Position numbers and translations under genes: made by a program
Assembly: GCF_002847285.1 (NCBI RefSeq)
Contig: NZ_CP025407.1
Location: 7,319,001-7,383,000, forward strand
From: Streptomyces sp. CMB-StM0423
GTDB taxonomy: Bacteria; Actinomycetota; Actinomycetes; Streptomycetales; Streptomycetaceae
DNA: 64,000 bases
Reading direction: 5' to 3'
Shown: positions 53,701 to 60,669 of the stretch, piece after piece
How the letters are laid out: each line of letters begins with the position of its first letter
How positions within the stretch are numbered: position 1 is the stretch's first letter
The notes under the pieces: model-generated
Told to the model about the DNA's origin: nothing
Seen by the model: only the letters and a program-made list of their open reading frames with translations
Database searches by the model: none

Positions 53701-53930
53701 ACCCCGGCGACGGGGACGCCGGAGCGCGCGGGGAGTCAACCCCCGCGGGCCGCCCCGCACGGCGGGAGCGCACGCCGGAAGAGGCGCGCGCCCGCATGGC
53801 CGCGTACCGCAGCGGCTGGTTACGCGGCGGCGGCCTGCCCGCCGGCCGCACGCACGGCGGTGAACCGGGCGGCGGGCGCCCGGAGCCGGACGAGACCGCG
53901 CACACGCCGAGGGAAGGGGAAAGCCCATGA
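50793..53930 (+). CDS. cvnA: Conservon sensor histidine kinase-like protein (CvnA type)
   Basis: 1045 residues. Proline/Gly-rich cytoplasmic leader to about residue 105; first transmembrane segment VICLLTVPVVSLIALWGYA (about 113-131); extracellular nitrate/nitrite-sensor-like helical domain (about 135-405); second transmembrane segment AAAILGLAAVAAALLISV (about 415-432); HAMP-like region; then an atypical dimerisation region (FVNLARRSQVLVHRQLALLD, RLDHLTTRMRRHAE) and an ATPase domain with N-box LLAELVENAAQFSPPHTKVR and G-box VEDRGLGMGKEAL. The last 300 residues are Gly/Ala/Pro-rich and probably disordered. ATG 50793 follows GAGG. Its stop overlaps the roadblock gene ATG. In conservons this protein controls the CvnD GTPase by a membrane signalling complex. 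Confidence 0.9.
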   Translation: MRTPDSNPPSGPSGTPSVPPAERPAGRGAGGAPPVPAPVRGRRAHAGPPADEPEPPGPSAWERAYLPAGPATGSTGESAGSGGLHAGDAQKTPAYGHRGRRRRFGPRTVRARVICLLTVPVVSLIALWGYATVGTAQDVSRLRQLEQVETEVRQPLAAAVAALQDERRAAASYLAGPGGESRGAYGAATVRTDRAVDRLRLDGSHTVAEGADLPRDVTRRLDGFVTGTEPLGRLRTQVEARTTDWSRAYEEYTAAVGRAFGVSGALTGIQDAEAASEARVLLEFGRAGEMLAREDALLAAGQLRGSLSAAHHRAFADAASARAALEEGSAADLGGGEAELWKRARESEAYRTLGELEDAVAAADSGTAAVEAAPARDWEGPYADVAGAVRAVGREHAAEADRTDPFTDGMLTPSGAAAILGLAAVAAALLISVRIGRGLIVELVGLRNSALELARRKLPYAMHRLRAGQEIDIAGEAPRGDPGDDEIAQVGEALTTVHRAALRAAVERAELASGISGVFVNLARRSQVLVHRQLALLDSMERRAEDPEELDDLFRLDHLTTRMRRHAESLIILSGAAPGRAWRMPVPLQSVVRAAVSEVEDYARVEVRALSDVAVVGAAVADLTHLLAELVENAAQFSPPHTKVRVYGEQVGNGYAIEVEDRGLGMGKEALAAANRRIRQSEALDLFDSDRLGLFVVSRLAARHGIQVSLRDSAYGGTTVVVLLPTALLEAAVAGAVDPGAGARGAAARPFSGRLVPGGSRGPDGSAGSGGSGRSGVAGLAGAPAVPGLPGGAAVPGLPGVPVRNGADGGGSGAHGAENGARVTENGLAERRAGRALPGPWSTGPGPGGPAVGPVGERPVLASREDVVLLRARLGVDPAGGTEAGVDGGAEDGDGAGVAPGGAAVDGGALGGTGMYAGQAGQEAAAVQAPGDVTELPRRVRQASMAPQLRPEPGGGGGTDTGDGADGVTDPGDGDAGARGESTPAGRPARRERTPEEARARMAAYRSGWLRGGGLPAGRTHGGEPGGGRPEPDETAHTPREGESP

Positions 53931-54364
53931 TCGAGCCGGACACCGTGCACACGCAGCGAGCCGGGGGACTCGACTGGCTGCTGGACGACCTCGTCAGGCG
54001 CGTCGCCGATGTGCACCACGCCGTGGTGCTCTCCGGCGACGGCCTCGCGGTCGGCAACTCCAGAACGCTCTCCCGCGAGGACGCCGAGCACCTGGCGGCG
54101 GTCGCGTCCGGCTTCCACAGTCTCGCCAAGGGCGCCGGGCGGCACTTCCGCGCGGGAGGCGTACGGCAGACGGTGGTCGAGATGGACGACGGCTTCCTCT
54201 TCGTGGCCGCGGCCGGGGACGGCTCCTGTCTTGCCGTACTCAGCGCCGCGACGGCGGACATGGGCCTCGTCGCGTACGAAATGGCCCGCCTGGTCACACG
54301 GGTGGGCGAACATCTATACACCGCTCCGCGAACGGCCGCAGCGAAGCCGCGGAATCCGGGCTGA
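53927..54364 (+). CDS. cvnB: Roadblock/LC7-domain protein of the conservon (CvnB)
   Basis: 145 residues, almost entirely a roadblock/LC7 fold: LDWLLDDLVRRVADVHHAVV, LSGDGLAVGNSRTLSREDAE, HLAAVASGFHSLAKGAGRHF, VEMDDGFLFVAAAGDGSCLA. Such proteins act as GTPase-activating or scaffold subunits for small GTPases in bacteria. ATG 53927 overlaps the cvnA stop by four bases. Confidence 0.9.
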   Translation: MIEPDTVHTQRAGGLDWLLDDLVRRVADVHHAVVLSGDGLAVGNSRTLSREDAEHLAAVASGFHSLAKGAGRHFRAGGVRQTVVEMDDGFLFVAAAGDGSCLAVLSAATADMGLVAYEMARLVTRVGEHLYTAPRTAAAKPRNPG

Positions 54365-54382
54365 GCACGGCGGTGACACGTT

Positions 54383-54802
54383 ATGACTGAAGATATGAGT
54401 GGCACCCCTCCGCACCACGGCAGTCACTGGTATGACGCCGAGGCCGGCCCGCTGGTCCGCCCGTACGCGATGACCGGCGGCCGGACCCGGCCGGTGACGA
54501 CCACCGTGCGGTTCGACCTCATTGCGCTCATCGACCTGGAGGAAGAGGCGCTGGAGGCCGCGGGGAAGGAGGCCGAGACGTTCGGGCCCGAGCACCGGGC
54601 GCTCATCGACCTCTGCCGGATCGAGACCCAGTCCGTCGCCGAGCTGGCGGCGGAGACCGATCTGCCGGTCGGGGTGGTACGGGTGCTCCTCGGCGATCTG
54701 GTCGAACTCGGCTGCGTACGGGTCAGCAGGCCCGTACCGCCGGCGCAGCTTCCCGACGAGATGATCCTGAGAGAAGTGATCGATGGACTCCGCGCCCTCT
54801 GA
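54383..54802 (+). CDS. cvnC: Conservon DUF742 protein (CvnC)
   Basis: 139 residues. The DUF742 core has WYDAEAGPLVRPYAMTGGRT then FDLIALIDLEEE and a winged-helix-like part (CRIETQSVAELAAETDLPVG, VVRVLLGDLVELGCV, LREVIDGLRAL). ATG 54383 is used; an in-frame ATG at 54395 is possible. The 3' end overlaps the cvnD start by 20 bp, which is typical of conservons. Confidence 0.88.
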   Translation: MTEDMSGTPPHHGSHWYDAEAGPLVRPYAMTGGRTRPVTTTVRFDLIALIDLEEEALEAAGKEAETFGPEHRALIDLCRIETQSVAELAAETDLPVGVVRVLLGDLVELGCVRVSRPVPPAQLPDEMILREVIDGLRAL

Positions 54803-55397
54803 CCGCAGGGTCGACGACGCGCTGGCGCTGAAGATCCTCATCGCCGGCGGCTTCGGGGTGGGCAAGACCACCCTGGTCGGTTCCGTCAGCGAGATCCGTC
54901 CGCTGCGCACCGAGGAGCAGTTGAGCGAGGTCGGCACCGCCGTCGACGACACCGGCGGCGTGGATGAGAAGACCACGACGACCGTGGCGATGGACTTCGG
55001 CAGGATCACCATCCGCGCCGGACTCGCGGTCTATCTGTTCGGCACGCCGGGGCAGGACCGCTTCTGGTTCCTCTGGGACGAGCTTGCCACCGGCGCGCTG
55101 GGCGCGGTGGTGCTGGCCGACACGCGCAGGCTGCAGGACTGCTTCCCGGCGGTGGACTACTTCGAGCACCGCAGCATCCCGTTCATCGTCGCGGTGAACT
55201 GCTTTCCCGAGTCGCGCAGTTACGGGGCCCACGAGGTCGCCCGTGCCCTCGACCTCGACCAGGGCACTCCCGTCGTGCTGTGCGACGCCCGCGACCGCGA
55301 CTCGGGGAAGGAGGTGCTGATCAGGCTGGTCGAGTACGCCGGGCGGGTGCACACCGCCCGGCTGCTCGACACGGTCGGCTCGGAGCCGGTGGGGTGA
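54783..55397 (+). CDS. cvnD: Conservon Ras-like GTPase (CvnD)
   Basis: 204 residues. P-loop GGFGVGKTT (Lys28), switch region TTTTVAMDFGRI, G3 motif LFGTPGQDRFWF with a Gln like Ras-type proteins, VVLADTRRLQDCF and VNCFPES in place of the usual NKxD box, as is normal for CvnD/MglA-like proteins. It is the output of the four-gene membrane signalling unit. The convergent PPOX gene ends 22 bp after it. Confidence 0.92.
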   Translation: MDSAPSDRRVDDALALKILIAGGFGVGKTTLVGSVSEIRPLRTEEQLSEVGTAVDDTGGVDEKTTTTVAMDFGRITIRAGLAVYLFGTPGQDRFWFLWDELATGALGAVVLADTRRLQDCFPAVDYFEHRSIPFIVAVNCFPESRSYGAHEVARALDLDQGTPVVLCDARDRDSGKEVLIRLVEYAGRVHTARLLDTVGSEPVG

Positions 55398-55419
55398 GCG
55401 GGGCCCGGGGTGCCGGGGG

Positions 55420-55848
55420 TCACTCGGCGACGCGGGCCTCGGAGACCACCTTGTCGATGGTGACGCGGACGAGGAGTTCGCCGGCGACGGCGTTGCGCGC
55501 GCCGTAGGTCTCGGCCAGTTCGGCGTCCACGTAGCGGGCGGCGATGACCGTGGCCCAGCGGCGCATCTCGTCCAGGTCGTCGCTGAGCCGCGCGCGGCCG
55601 GAGAGCACGGCGAACGAGTACGGATAGCGGTCGTCGTCGACGCAGAGGGTGGCGCGCCCGTCGCGCGCGAGGTTCCGGCCCTTGACGGTCCCGGCGCCGG
55701 TGTTGAAGACCAGGTCGTCGCCGTCGAGTACGAACCAGATCGGGGCCACATGAGGGCTGCCGTCGGCGCGGACGGTGGCCAGTTTTCCGGTGCGGGTGCC
55801 TGCGGAGACGAAGGTGCGCCACTCTTCGTCGGTCATCTTCTCGCCCAT
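55420..55848 (-). CDS. PPOX-fold flavin/F420-binding protein
   Basis: 142-residue split-barrel protein of the pyridoxamine-phosphate-oxidase-like superfamily. RTGKLATVRADGSPHVAPIW is the conserved cofactor-strand signature; FNTGAGTVKGRNLARDGRAT and LCVDDDRYPYSFAVLSGRAR follow. Members bind FMN or F420 and reduce small molecules; the true substrate is unknown. The start at ATG 55848 has no Shine-Dalgarno, so leaderless translation is possible; ATG 55836 has GGCGAG before it and is an alternative. Confidence 0.85.
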   Translation of the reverse strand: MGEKMTDEEWRTFVSAGTRTGKLATVRADGSPHVAPIWFVLDGDDLVFNTGAGTVKGRNLARDGRATLCVDDDRYPYSFAVLSGRARLSDDLDEMRRWATVIAARYVDAELAETYGARNAVAGELLVRVTIDKVVSEARVAE

Positions 55849-55857
55849 GCGAGCACG

Positions 55858-55866
55858 TTATCCACA
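55858..55866 (+). promoter_or_regulatory. Perfect DnaA-box consensus TTATCCACA
   Basis: TTATCCACA matches the classical DnaA box; actinobacterial boxes usually prefer TTGTCCACA. It is a single copy 10 bp upstream of the PPOX start, in the divergent region with the gene at 55956. No cluster of boxes is nearby, so this is not an origin; a regulatory site or chance. Confidence 0.3.
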
Positions 55867-55955
55867 GGGGGAGGCGGGGCGGGGAGCGACGCGCTAGGCT
55901 CGTCACTGAGAGTAATTGAGATGGCGCTTTTCGAGCGACGACGGGGGAGATGGTC

Positions 55956-56963
55956 ATGGTGGTACGGACCGGGGCGAGCGCGGGTGCGCGGACGGCCGGC
56001 GCGGCGGGCGAGCGGGCGGAGCTGCTGACGTTCGGCCGCGCGGCGGCGGAGCTGGGGCTGCTGCCGCGGGAGTTGGAGCTGGCGGCGCAGCTCGGGCTGG
56101 TGCCGACGGAGCCGCCGCAGCGGGCCGGCGGCCGGCGCCGGGTGGCCCGGGCCGAGGTGGCGCGGCTGCGGGCGGAGGACGGCGCCGGGGGCGTCGGGGC
56201 CGCGGCTGCGCTGCGTGAGCGGCTGCGGCTGGTGGGGACGGCCGCGGGTGCGGAGGAGCTGGGCATCTCGTCCGTCCGCTTCACGCGGCTGGCGCGGGCG
56301 GGGTGCTTCGCGCCCGCGCGGTTCTATGTGAACCGGTACCGGGTCGTGGTCTGGCTCTATCTCGCGGCGGAGGTGGAGCGGTTCGGGGAGCGGGAGCCGG
56401 GGCTGCTGCGCGGACCGCTGCCGCCGGCGATGCGGGGGGAGCTGGCCGAGGGCGCGGACGTCCGGGCCCGCGGCTGGCGGCAGCGGCGGGTGGAGCAGTT
56501 GCTGTCGGAGCGGGTGGACCCGTGGGAGCGGGCGGGCGCGTATGCGGCAGTGCTGAGCGACGCGGAGCTGGCGGAGGAGGTGCCCGACGCGAGGGAGCGG
56601 GCGCGCGTCGTGGAGCACCGGGCGGAGCTGGTCGCCACGGCGCGCGGCGGCAGTGAGACGGCCCGCCGGGCGGCGGAGGACGTGCTGCTGGCGGAGTCCG
56701 ACGCGGAGGCTTTGGGCTACCGGCTGGGCCTGGCGGTGGAGCTCCAGGCCGCGCGCGTCGACTACGCCACCCCGTCCCCGCCCGTGTCCCCGGACCCGTC
56801 CTTGGCCACGGCCCCGGCGCCCCTTCCCGTCCTGCTCCCGGCTCCGCCGGCACCCCCGGGCGGCGCCCCGCCCGCGCGCCCGGCGGGAGGGGCCCGACCA
56901 CGCCGCGGCAGCCTCAACTGGCTGCGCCGGGGCCGCCGGCGCCGCACGGGCCTGCCGCGCTGA
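55956..56963 (+). CDS. DUF6397-like actinobacterial protein
   Basis: 335 residues, likely DNA-associated. Two helix-turn-helix-like segments are visible: LLTFGRAAAELGLLPRELEL followed by VPTEPPQRAGGRRRVARAEV, and GAEELGISSVRFTRLARAG followed by FAPARFYVNRYRVVVWLYLA. The middle is helical and charged; the C-terminus after about residue 268 is Pro/Ala-rich and ends in a basic tail (RRGRRRRTGLPR). ATG 55956 is chosen because GGGGGAG lies six bases upstream; ATG 55950 has no gap. It resembles a Streptomyces-restricted family that I recall as DUF6397; function unknown. Confidence 0.7.
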   Translation: MVVRTGASAGARTAGAAGERAELLTFGRAAAELGLLPRELELAAQLGLVPTEPPQRAGGRRRVARAEVARLRAEDGAGGVGAAAALRERLRLVGTAAGAEELGISSVRFTRLARAGCFAPARFYVNRYRVVVWLYLAAEVERFGEREPGLLRGPLPPAMRGELAEGADVRARGWRQRRVEQLLSERVDPWERAGAYAAVLSDAELAEEVPDARERARVVEHRAELVATARGGSETARRAAEDVLLAESDAEALGYRLGLAVELQAARVDYATPSPPVSPDPSLATAPAPLPVLLPAPPAPPGGAPPARPAGGARPRRGSLNWLRRGRRRRTGLPR

Positions 56964-56969
56964 CGGCAG

Positions 56970-56987
56970 GTCAGCCGGCCGGCTGAC
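56970..56987. terminator. Perfect 18-bp palindrome between convergent genes
   Basis: GTCAGCCGGCCGGCTGAC is a perfect palindrome starting seven bases after the stop of the upstream gene; the helicase stop is at 57009. A partial direct repeat GGCTGACTGGCT (56981-56992 and 56998-57009) follows. With no loop it makes a poor hairpin, so it may be a terminator or a protein site. Confidence 0.5.
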
Positions 56988-57008
56988 TGGCTGGGCGGGC
57001 TGACTGGC

Positions 57009-59537
57009 TCAGCGGGTCGGCTGGCTCAGGGGGCCGACGTCGGTGACGCGGAGGACGGCGCGGGCCTCGGCGTCGGAGGCGGTGAGGTCCACCTCCGCGG
57101 AGATGCCCCAGTCGTGGTCGCCCTCCGGGTCGGCGAAGGTCTGGCGGACGCGCCAGAGGGCGTGCTCCGGGTCCTCCTCGATCCGCAGCAGCCGCGGCCC
57201 GCGGGCGTCGGGACCGGTGCCGATGTCCTCGTACTCCTCCCAGTACGCGTCCAGTGCCTCGCCCCAGCGCTCCGCGTCCCAGCCGGACTCCTCGTCCAGC
57301 GTGCCCAGCTCGTCCGCGTCGTCGAGCGCCGCCAGCTCCACCCGGCGGAACAGCGCGTTGCGGACGAGGACGCGGAAGGCGCGCGCGTTGGCCGTCACCG
57401 GGCGCACCTGGTCGGCGTGCTCCAGGGCCTGCTCGGCGGTCTCCTCCGCCGGGTTGGCCAGTTGCTCCCACTCGTCCAGCAGGCTGGAGTCGACCTGGCG
57501 GACCATCTCGCCGAGCCAGGCGACGAGGTCCTCGAAGTCCTCGGACTTCCGCTCGTCCGGCACGGTGTGGTCCAGCGCCTTGTACGCGCTTGCCAGGTAG
57601 CGCAGCACGATGCCCTCGGTGCGGGCCAGCTCGTAGAAGGAGACGAACTCGCCGAAGGTCATGGCCCGTTCGTACATGTCACGGATGACCGACTTGGGGG
57701 AGAGGGGGTGGTCGCCGACCCACGGGTGGCTCTTGCGGTACAGGCCGTAGGCGTGGGACAGCAGCTCCTCCAGCGGCTTGGGGTAGCTGACGTCCATCAG
57801 CCGCTCCATCCGCTCCTCGTACTCGACGCCGTCCGCCTTCATCTCCGCGACCGCCTCGCCGCGCGCCTTGTTCTGCTGGGCGGCGAGGATCTGCCGGGGG
57901 TCGTCGAGGGTGGACTCCACGACGGAGACCATGTCGAGCGCGTAGGAGGGGGACTCGGGGTCGAGGAGGTCGAACGACGCCAGTGCGAAGGTCGACAGCG
58001 GTTGCTGGAGGGCGAAGTCCTGCTGCAGGTCGACGGTCAGCCGCACGATGCGGCCCTGCGCGTCCGGCTCGTCGAGCTGCTCGACCACGCCGCCGTCGAG
58101 GAGGGAGCGGTAGATCGCGATGGCGCGGCGGATGTGCCGGAGCTGCTTCTTGCGCGGCTCGTGGTTGTCCTCCAGCAGCCGGCGCATGGCGGTGAAGGCG
58201 TCGCCCGGGCGGGCGATGACGGACAGCAGCATGGCGTGGGTGACGCGGAAGCGGGAGGTGAGCGGTTCGGGATCGGCGGCGATCAACTTCTCGAAGGTGT
58301 TCTGCGACCAGTTGACGAAGCCCTCCGGCGGCTTCTTGCGCACCACCTTGCGGCGCTTCTTCGGATCGTCGCCGGCCTTGGCGAGTGCCTTCTCGTTCTC
58401 CACGACGTGCTCCGGCGCCTGCGCCACCACCAGCCCGGAGGTGTCGAAGCCGGCCCGCCCGGCCCGGCCGGCGATCTGGTGGAACTCGCGGGCCCGCAGG
58501 GTACGCACCCGGCTGCCGTCGTACTTGGTCAGCGCGGTGAACAGCACCGTGCGGATGGGCACGTTGACGCCGACGCCGAGGGTGTCGGTGCCGCAGATGA
58601 CCTTCAGCAGCCCGGCCTGCGCCAGCTTCTCCACCAGCCGCCGGTACTTGGGCAGCATCCCGGCGTGGTGGACGCCGATGCCGTGCCGGACGTAGCGGGA
58701 GAGCTGCTTGCCGAACCGGGTGGTGAAGCGGAAGTTGCCGATGAGGGCGGCGATCTCGTCCTTCTCGGCGCGGGTGGACATGTTGATGCTCATCAGCGCC
58801 TGCGCCCGCTCGACCGCCTGCGCCTGGGTGAAGTGCACGATGTAGACGGGCGCCTGGCGGGTCTCCAGCAGTTCCGTCAGGGTCTCGGTGAGCGGGGTGG
58901 TGCGGTACTCGTACGACAGCGGGACGGGCCGGGTCGCCGAGCGGACCACCGAGGTGGACCGGCCGGTGCGCCGGGCCAGGTCCTCCTCGAAGCGGGAGAC
59001 GTCGCCCAGCGTCGCGGACATCAGCACGAACTGCGCCTGCGGCAGTTCCAGCAGCGGGATCTGCCACGCCCAGCCGCGGTCCGGCTCGGCGTAGAAGTGG
59101 AACTCGTCCATCACCACCTGGCCGATGTCGGCGTCTCTGCCGTCGCGCAGGGCGATGGACGCCAGCACCTCGGCGGTGCAGCAGATGACGGGCGCGTCGG
59201 CGTTGACGGAGGCGTCGCCGGTGAGCATGCCGACGTTCTCCGTGCCGAAGATCTTGCACAGGTCGAAGAACTTCTCCGACACCAGCGCCTTGATCGGCGC
59301 GGTGTAGAACGAGACCTCGTCCCGGGCCAGCGCCGCGAAGTGCGCACCGGCCGCGACCAGCGATTTCCCGGATCCGGTGGGGGTGGACAGAATCAGGTTC
59401 GAGCCGGAGACGACCTCGATCAGAGCCTCTTCCTGCGCCGGATAGAGGGAGATGCCCCGCTCCTCGGTCCAGGAGGAGAACGCCTCGAAGAGGTCGTCGG
59501 GGTCGGCGGTGGGCGGCATCTGATCGATAAGGGTCAC
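57009..59537 (-). CDS. Ski2-like DEAD/DEAH-box helicase
   Basis: 842-residue superfamily 2 helicase. Walker A STPTGSGKS (Lys58), motif Ia FYTAPIKALVSEKF, motif II DEFH (144-147), SAT in LMSATLGDVSRFEEDL, motif IV VYIVHFTQAQAVERAQAL, then GIGVHHAGMLPKYRRLVEKL, CGTDTLGVGVNVP and motif VI HQIAGRAGRAGFDTSGL: a Ski2/Mtr4/Brr2-like arrangement. The C-terminal 450 residues contain no other motif I know. GTG 59537 starts with TLIDQMPPTADPD, as I recall from relatives; an ATG at 59597 would add unrelated sequence. Likely an RNA helicase. Confidence 0.9.
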   Translation of the reverse strand: MTLIDQMPPTADPDDLFEAFSSWTEERGISLYPAQEEALIEVVSGSNLILSTPTGSGKSLVAAGAHFAALARDEVSFYTAPIKALVSEKFFDLCKIFGTENVGMLTGDASVNADAPVICCTAEVLASIALRDGRDADIGQVVMDEFHFYAEPDRGWAWQIPLLELPQAQFVLMSATLGDVSRFEEDLARRTGRSTSVVRSATRPVPLSYEYRTTPLTETLTELLETRQAPVYIVHFTQAQAVERAQALMSINMSTRAEKDEIAALIGNFRFTTRFGKQLSRYVRHGIGVHHAGMLPKYRRLVEKLAQAGLLKVICGTDTLGVGVNVPIRTVLFTALTKYDGSRVRTLRAREFHQIAGRAGRAGFDTSGLVVAQAPEHVVENEKALAKAGDDPKKRRKVVRKKPPEGFVNWSQNTFEKLIAADPEPLTSRFRVTHAMLLSVIARPGDAFTAMRRLLEDNHEPRKKQLRHIRRAIAIYRSLLDGGVVEQLDEPDAQGRIVRLTVDLQQDFALQQPLSTFALASFDLLDPESPSYALDMVSVVESTLDDPRQILAAQQNKARGEAVAEMKADGVEYEERMERLMDVSYPKPLEELLSHAYGLYRKSHPWVGDHPLSPKSVIRDMYERAMTFGEFVSFYELARTEGIVLRYLASAYKALDHTVPDERKSEDFEDLVAWLGEMVRQVDSSLLDEWEQLANPAEETAEQALEHADQVRPVTANARAFRVLVRNALFRRVELAALDDADELGTLDEESGWDAERWGEALDAYWEEYEDIGTGPDARGPRLLRIEEDPEHALWRVRQTFADPEGDHDWGISAEVDLTASDAEARAVLRVTDVGPLSQPTR

Positions 59538-59685
59538 CCGACCATACTGCCCTCCGCTGCCCCCGAAGTGTGAACCCCCGGTACGTGCGAAGATCACCCG
59601 CGCTAGGCTGTGCCGCCGACGGGCGGAGCCTGTGGGGCCAACGGCCGTTCACCACACGGGCGGACGAGGGGTGGGGGAGCTTTTC

Positions 59686-60480
59686 ATGATGGGTCCAGCG
59701 CACTCGCTTTCGGGGGCGGCGGCGTGGCTGGGGGTGGGCGCGGCGGCCACCGCGGCGGGCCACGAGATGCCCTGGCCGGTGCTCGTCGTCGGCGCCCTCA
59801 TCTGCGCCGGCGCGGCCCTCGCCCCCGATCTGGACCACAAGTCCGCGACCATCTCCCGCGCCTTCGGCCCGCTGTCCCGCATCCTCTGCGAGGTCATCGA
59901 CAAGCTCTCGGCCGGCGTCTACAAGGCGACGAAGAAACGCGGCGATCCCCGCCGCTCCGGCGGCCACCGCACCCTGACGCACACCTGGCTGTGGGCGGTC
60001 CTGGTCGGCGCCGGCTTCTCCGCGCTCGCGGTCCTCGGCGGCCGGTGGGCGGTCCTCGGGATCCTCTTCGTCCACATGGTGCTGGCCATCGAGGGCCTGC
60101 TGTGGCGGGCCGCCCGGGTCTCCAGCGACGTCCTCGTCTGGCTCCTCGGCGCCACCAGCGCCTGGATCCTCGCCGCCGTCCTCGACCAGCCCGGCAACGG
60201 CTCCGACTGGCTCTTCACCGACCCCGGCCAGGAGTATCTGTGGCTGGGCCTGCCCATCGTCCTCGGCGCCCTCGTCCACGACCTCGGCGACGCCCTCACC
60301 GTCTCCGGCTGCCCGGTCCTGTGGCCGATTCCGGTGGGCCGCCGGCGCTGGTACCCGATCGGCCCGCCGGACTTCATGCGCTTCCGCGCCGGAAGCTGGA
60401 TCGAGCTGAAGATACTGATGCCGGTCTTCATGCTCGCCGGCACCGCCGGCGGCCTCACCGCGATGGGCGTCATCGGCTGA
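59686..60480 (+). CDS. Membrane-bound metal-dependent hydrolase (YdjM type)
   Basis: 264 residues with several hydrophobic segments. Conserved histidine/aspartate sites of the YdjM family: MMGPAHSLSGAAAWLGVG, LAPDLDHKSATISRAFG and SGGHRTLTHTWLWAVLVGAG, followed by VHDLGDALTVSGCPVLWPI. Such proteins are predicted integral-membrane metallohydrolases; E. coli YdjM is part of the SOS regulon, but no LexA site is obvious here. ATG 59686 has GGGGGAG about six bases upstream; ATG 59689 also possible. Confidence 0.85.
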   Translation: MMGPAHSLSGAAAWLGVGAAATAAGHEMPWPVLVVGALICAGAALAPDLDHKSATISRAFGPLSRILCEVIDKLSAGVYKATKKRGDPRRSGGHRTLTHTWLWAVLVGAGFSALAVLGGRWAVLGILFVHMVLAIEGLLWRAARVSSDVLVWLLGATSAWILAAVLDQPGNGSDWLFTDPGQEYLWLGLPIVLGALVHDLGDALTVSGCPVLWPIPVGRRRWYPIGPPDFMRFRAGSWIELKILMPVFMLAGTAGGLTAMGVIG

Positions 60481-60632
60481 GGCCCCGACGGCCCGACAGC
60501 CCCGAGCCGCATCCGGACGAAGAGGGCGCCGCGCCGCCTCAAAGCCGTCCCGCGAGCACCGTTCCTCGCGGATCCGATCGGGCATCGGCGGCATGTGGGG
60601 GAGTACAACACGCCGAGCGGCGCGGAGACCCG

Positions 60633-60663
60633 CCCCGGGCGCGTGCTTCGTACGCGCCCGGGG
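60633..60663. terminator. Bidirectional hairpin terminator
   Basis: Perfect 12-bp stem CCCCGGGCGCGT (60633-60644) / ACGCGCCCGGGG (60652-60663) with a 7-nt loop, between the convergent metallohydrolase (stop 60480) and ABC exporter (stop 60670). Confidence 0.75.
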
Positions 60664-60669
60664 GGCCGG

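Noticed and set aside
50793..55397. Classical two-component system
   Set aside because: There is no response regulator gene; the kinase-roadblock-DUF742-GTPase order identifies a conservon.
55858..55866. Replication origin
   Set aside because: Only one DnaA box is seen; an actinobacterial oriC has many clustered boxes between dnaA and dnaN, neither of which is here.
57114..59573. 819-codon plus-strand frame opposite the Ski2-like helicase
   Set aside because: Same pattern of Val/Gly/Arg/Leu-rich shadow coding and no domain; the minus-strand helicase is certain.
59632..59685. Earlier ATG start for the YdjM-type hydrolase at 59632
   Set aside because: The added 18 residues have no family character and the strong GGGGGAG sits correctly for ATG 59686.
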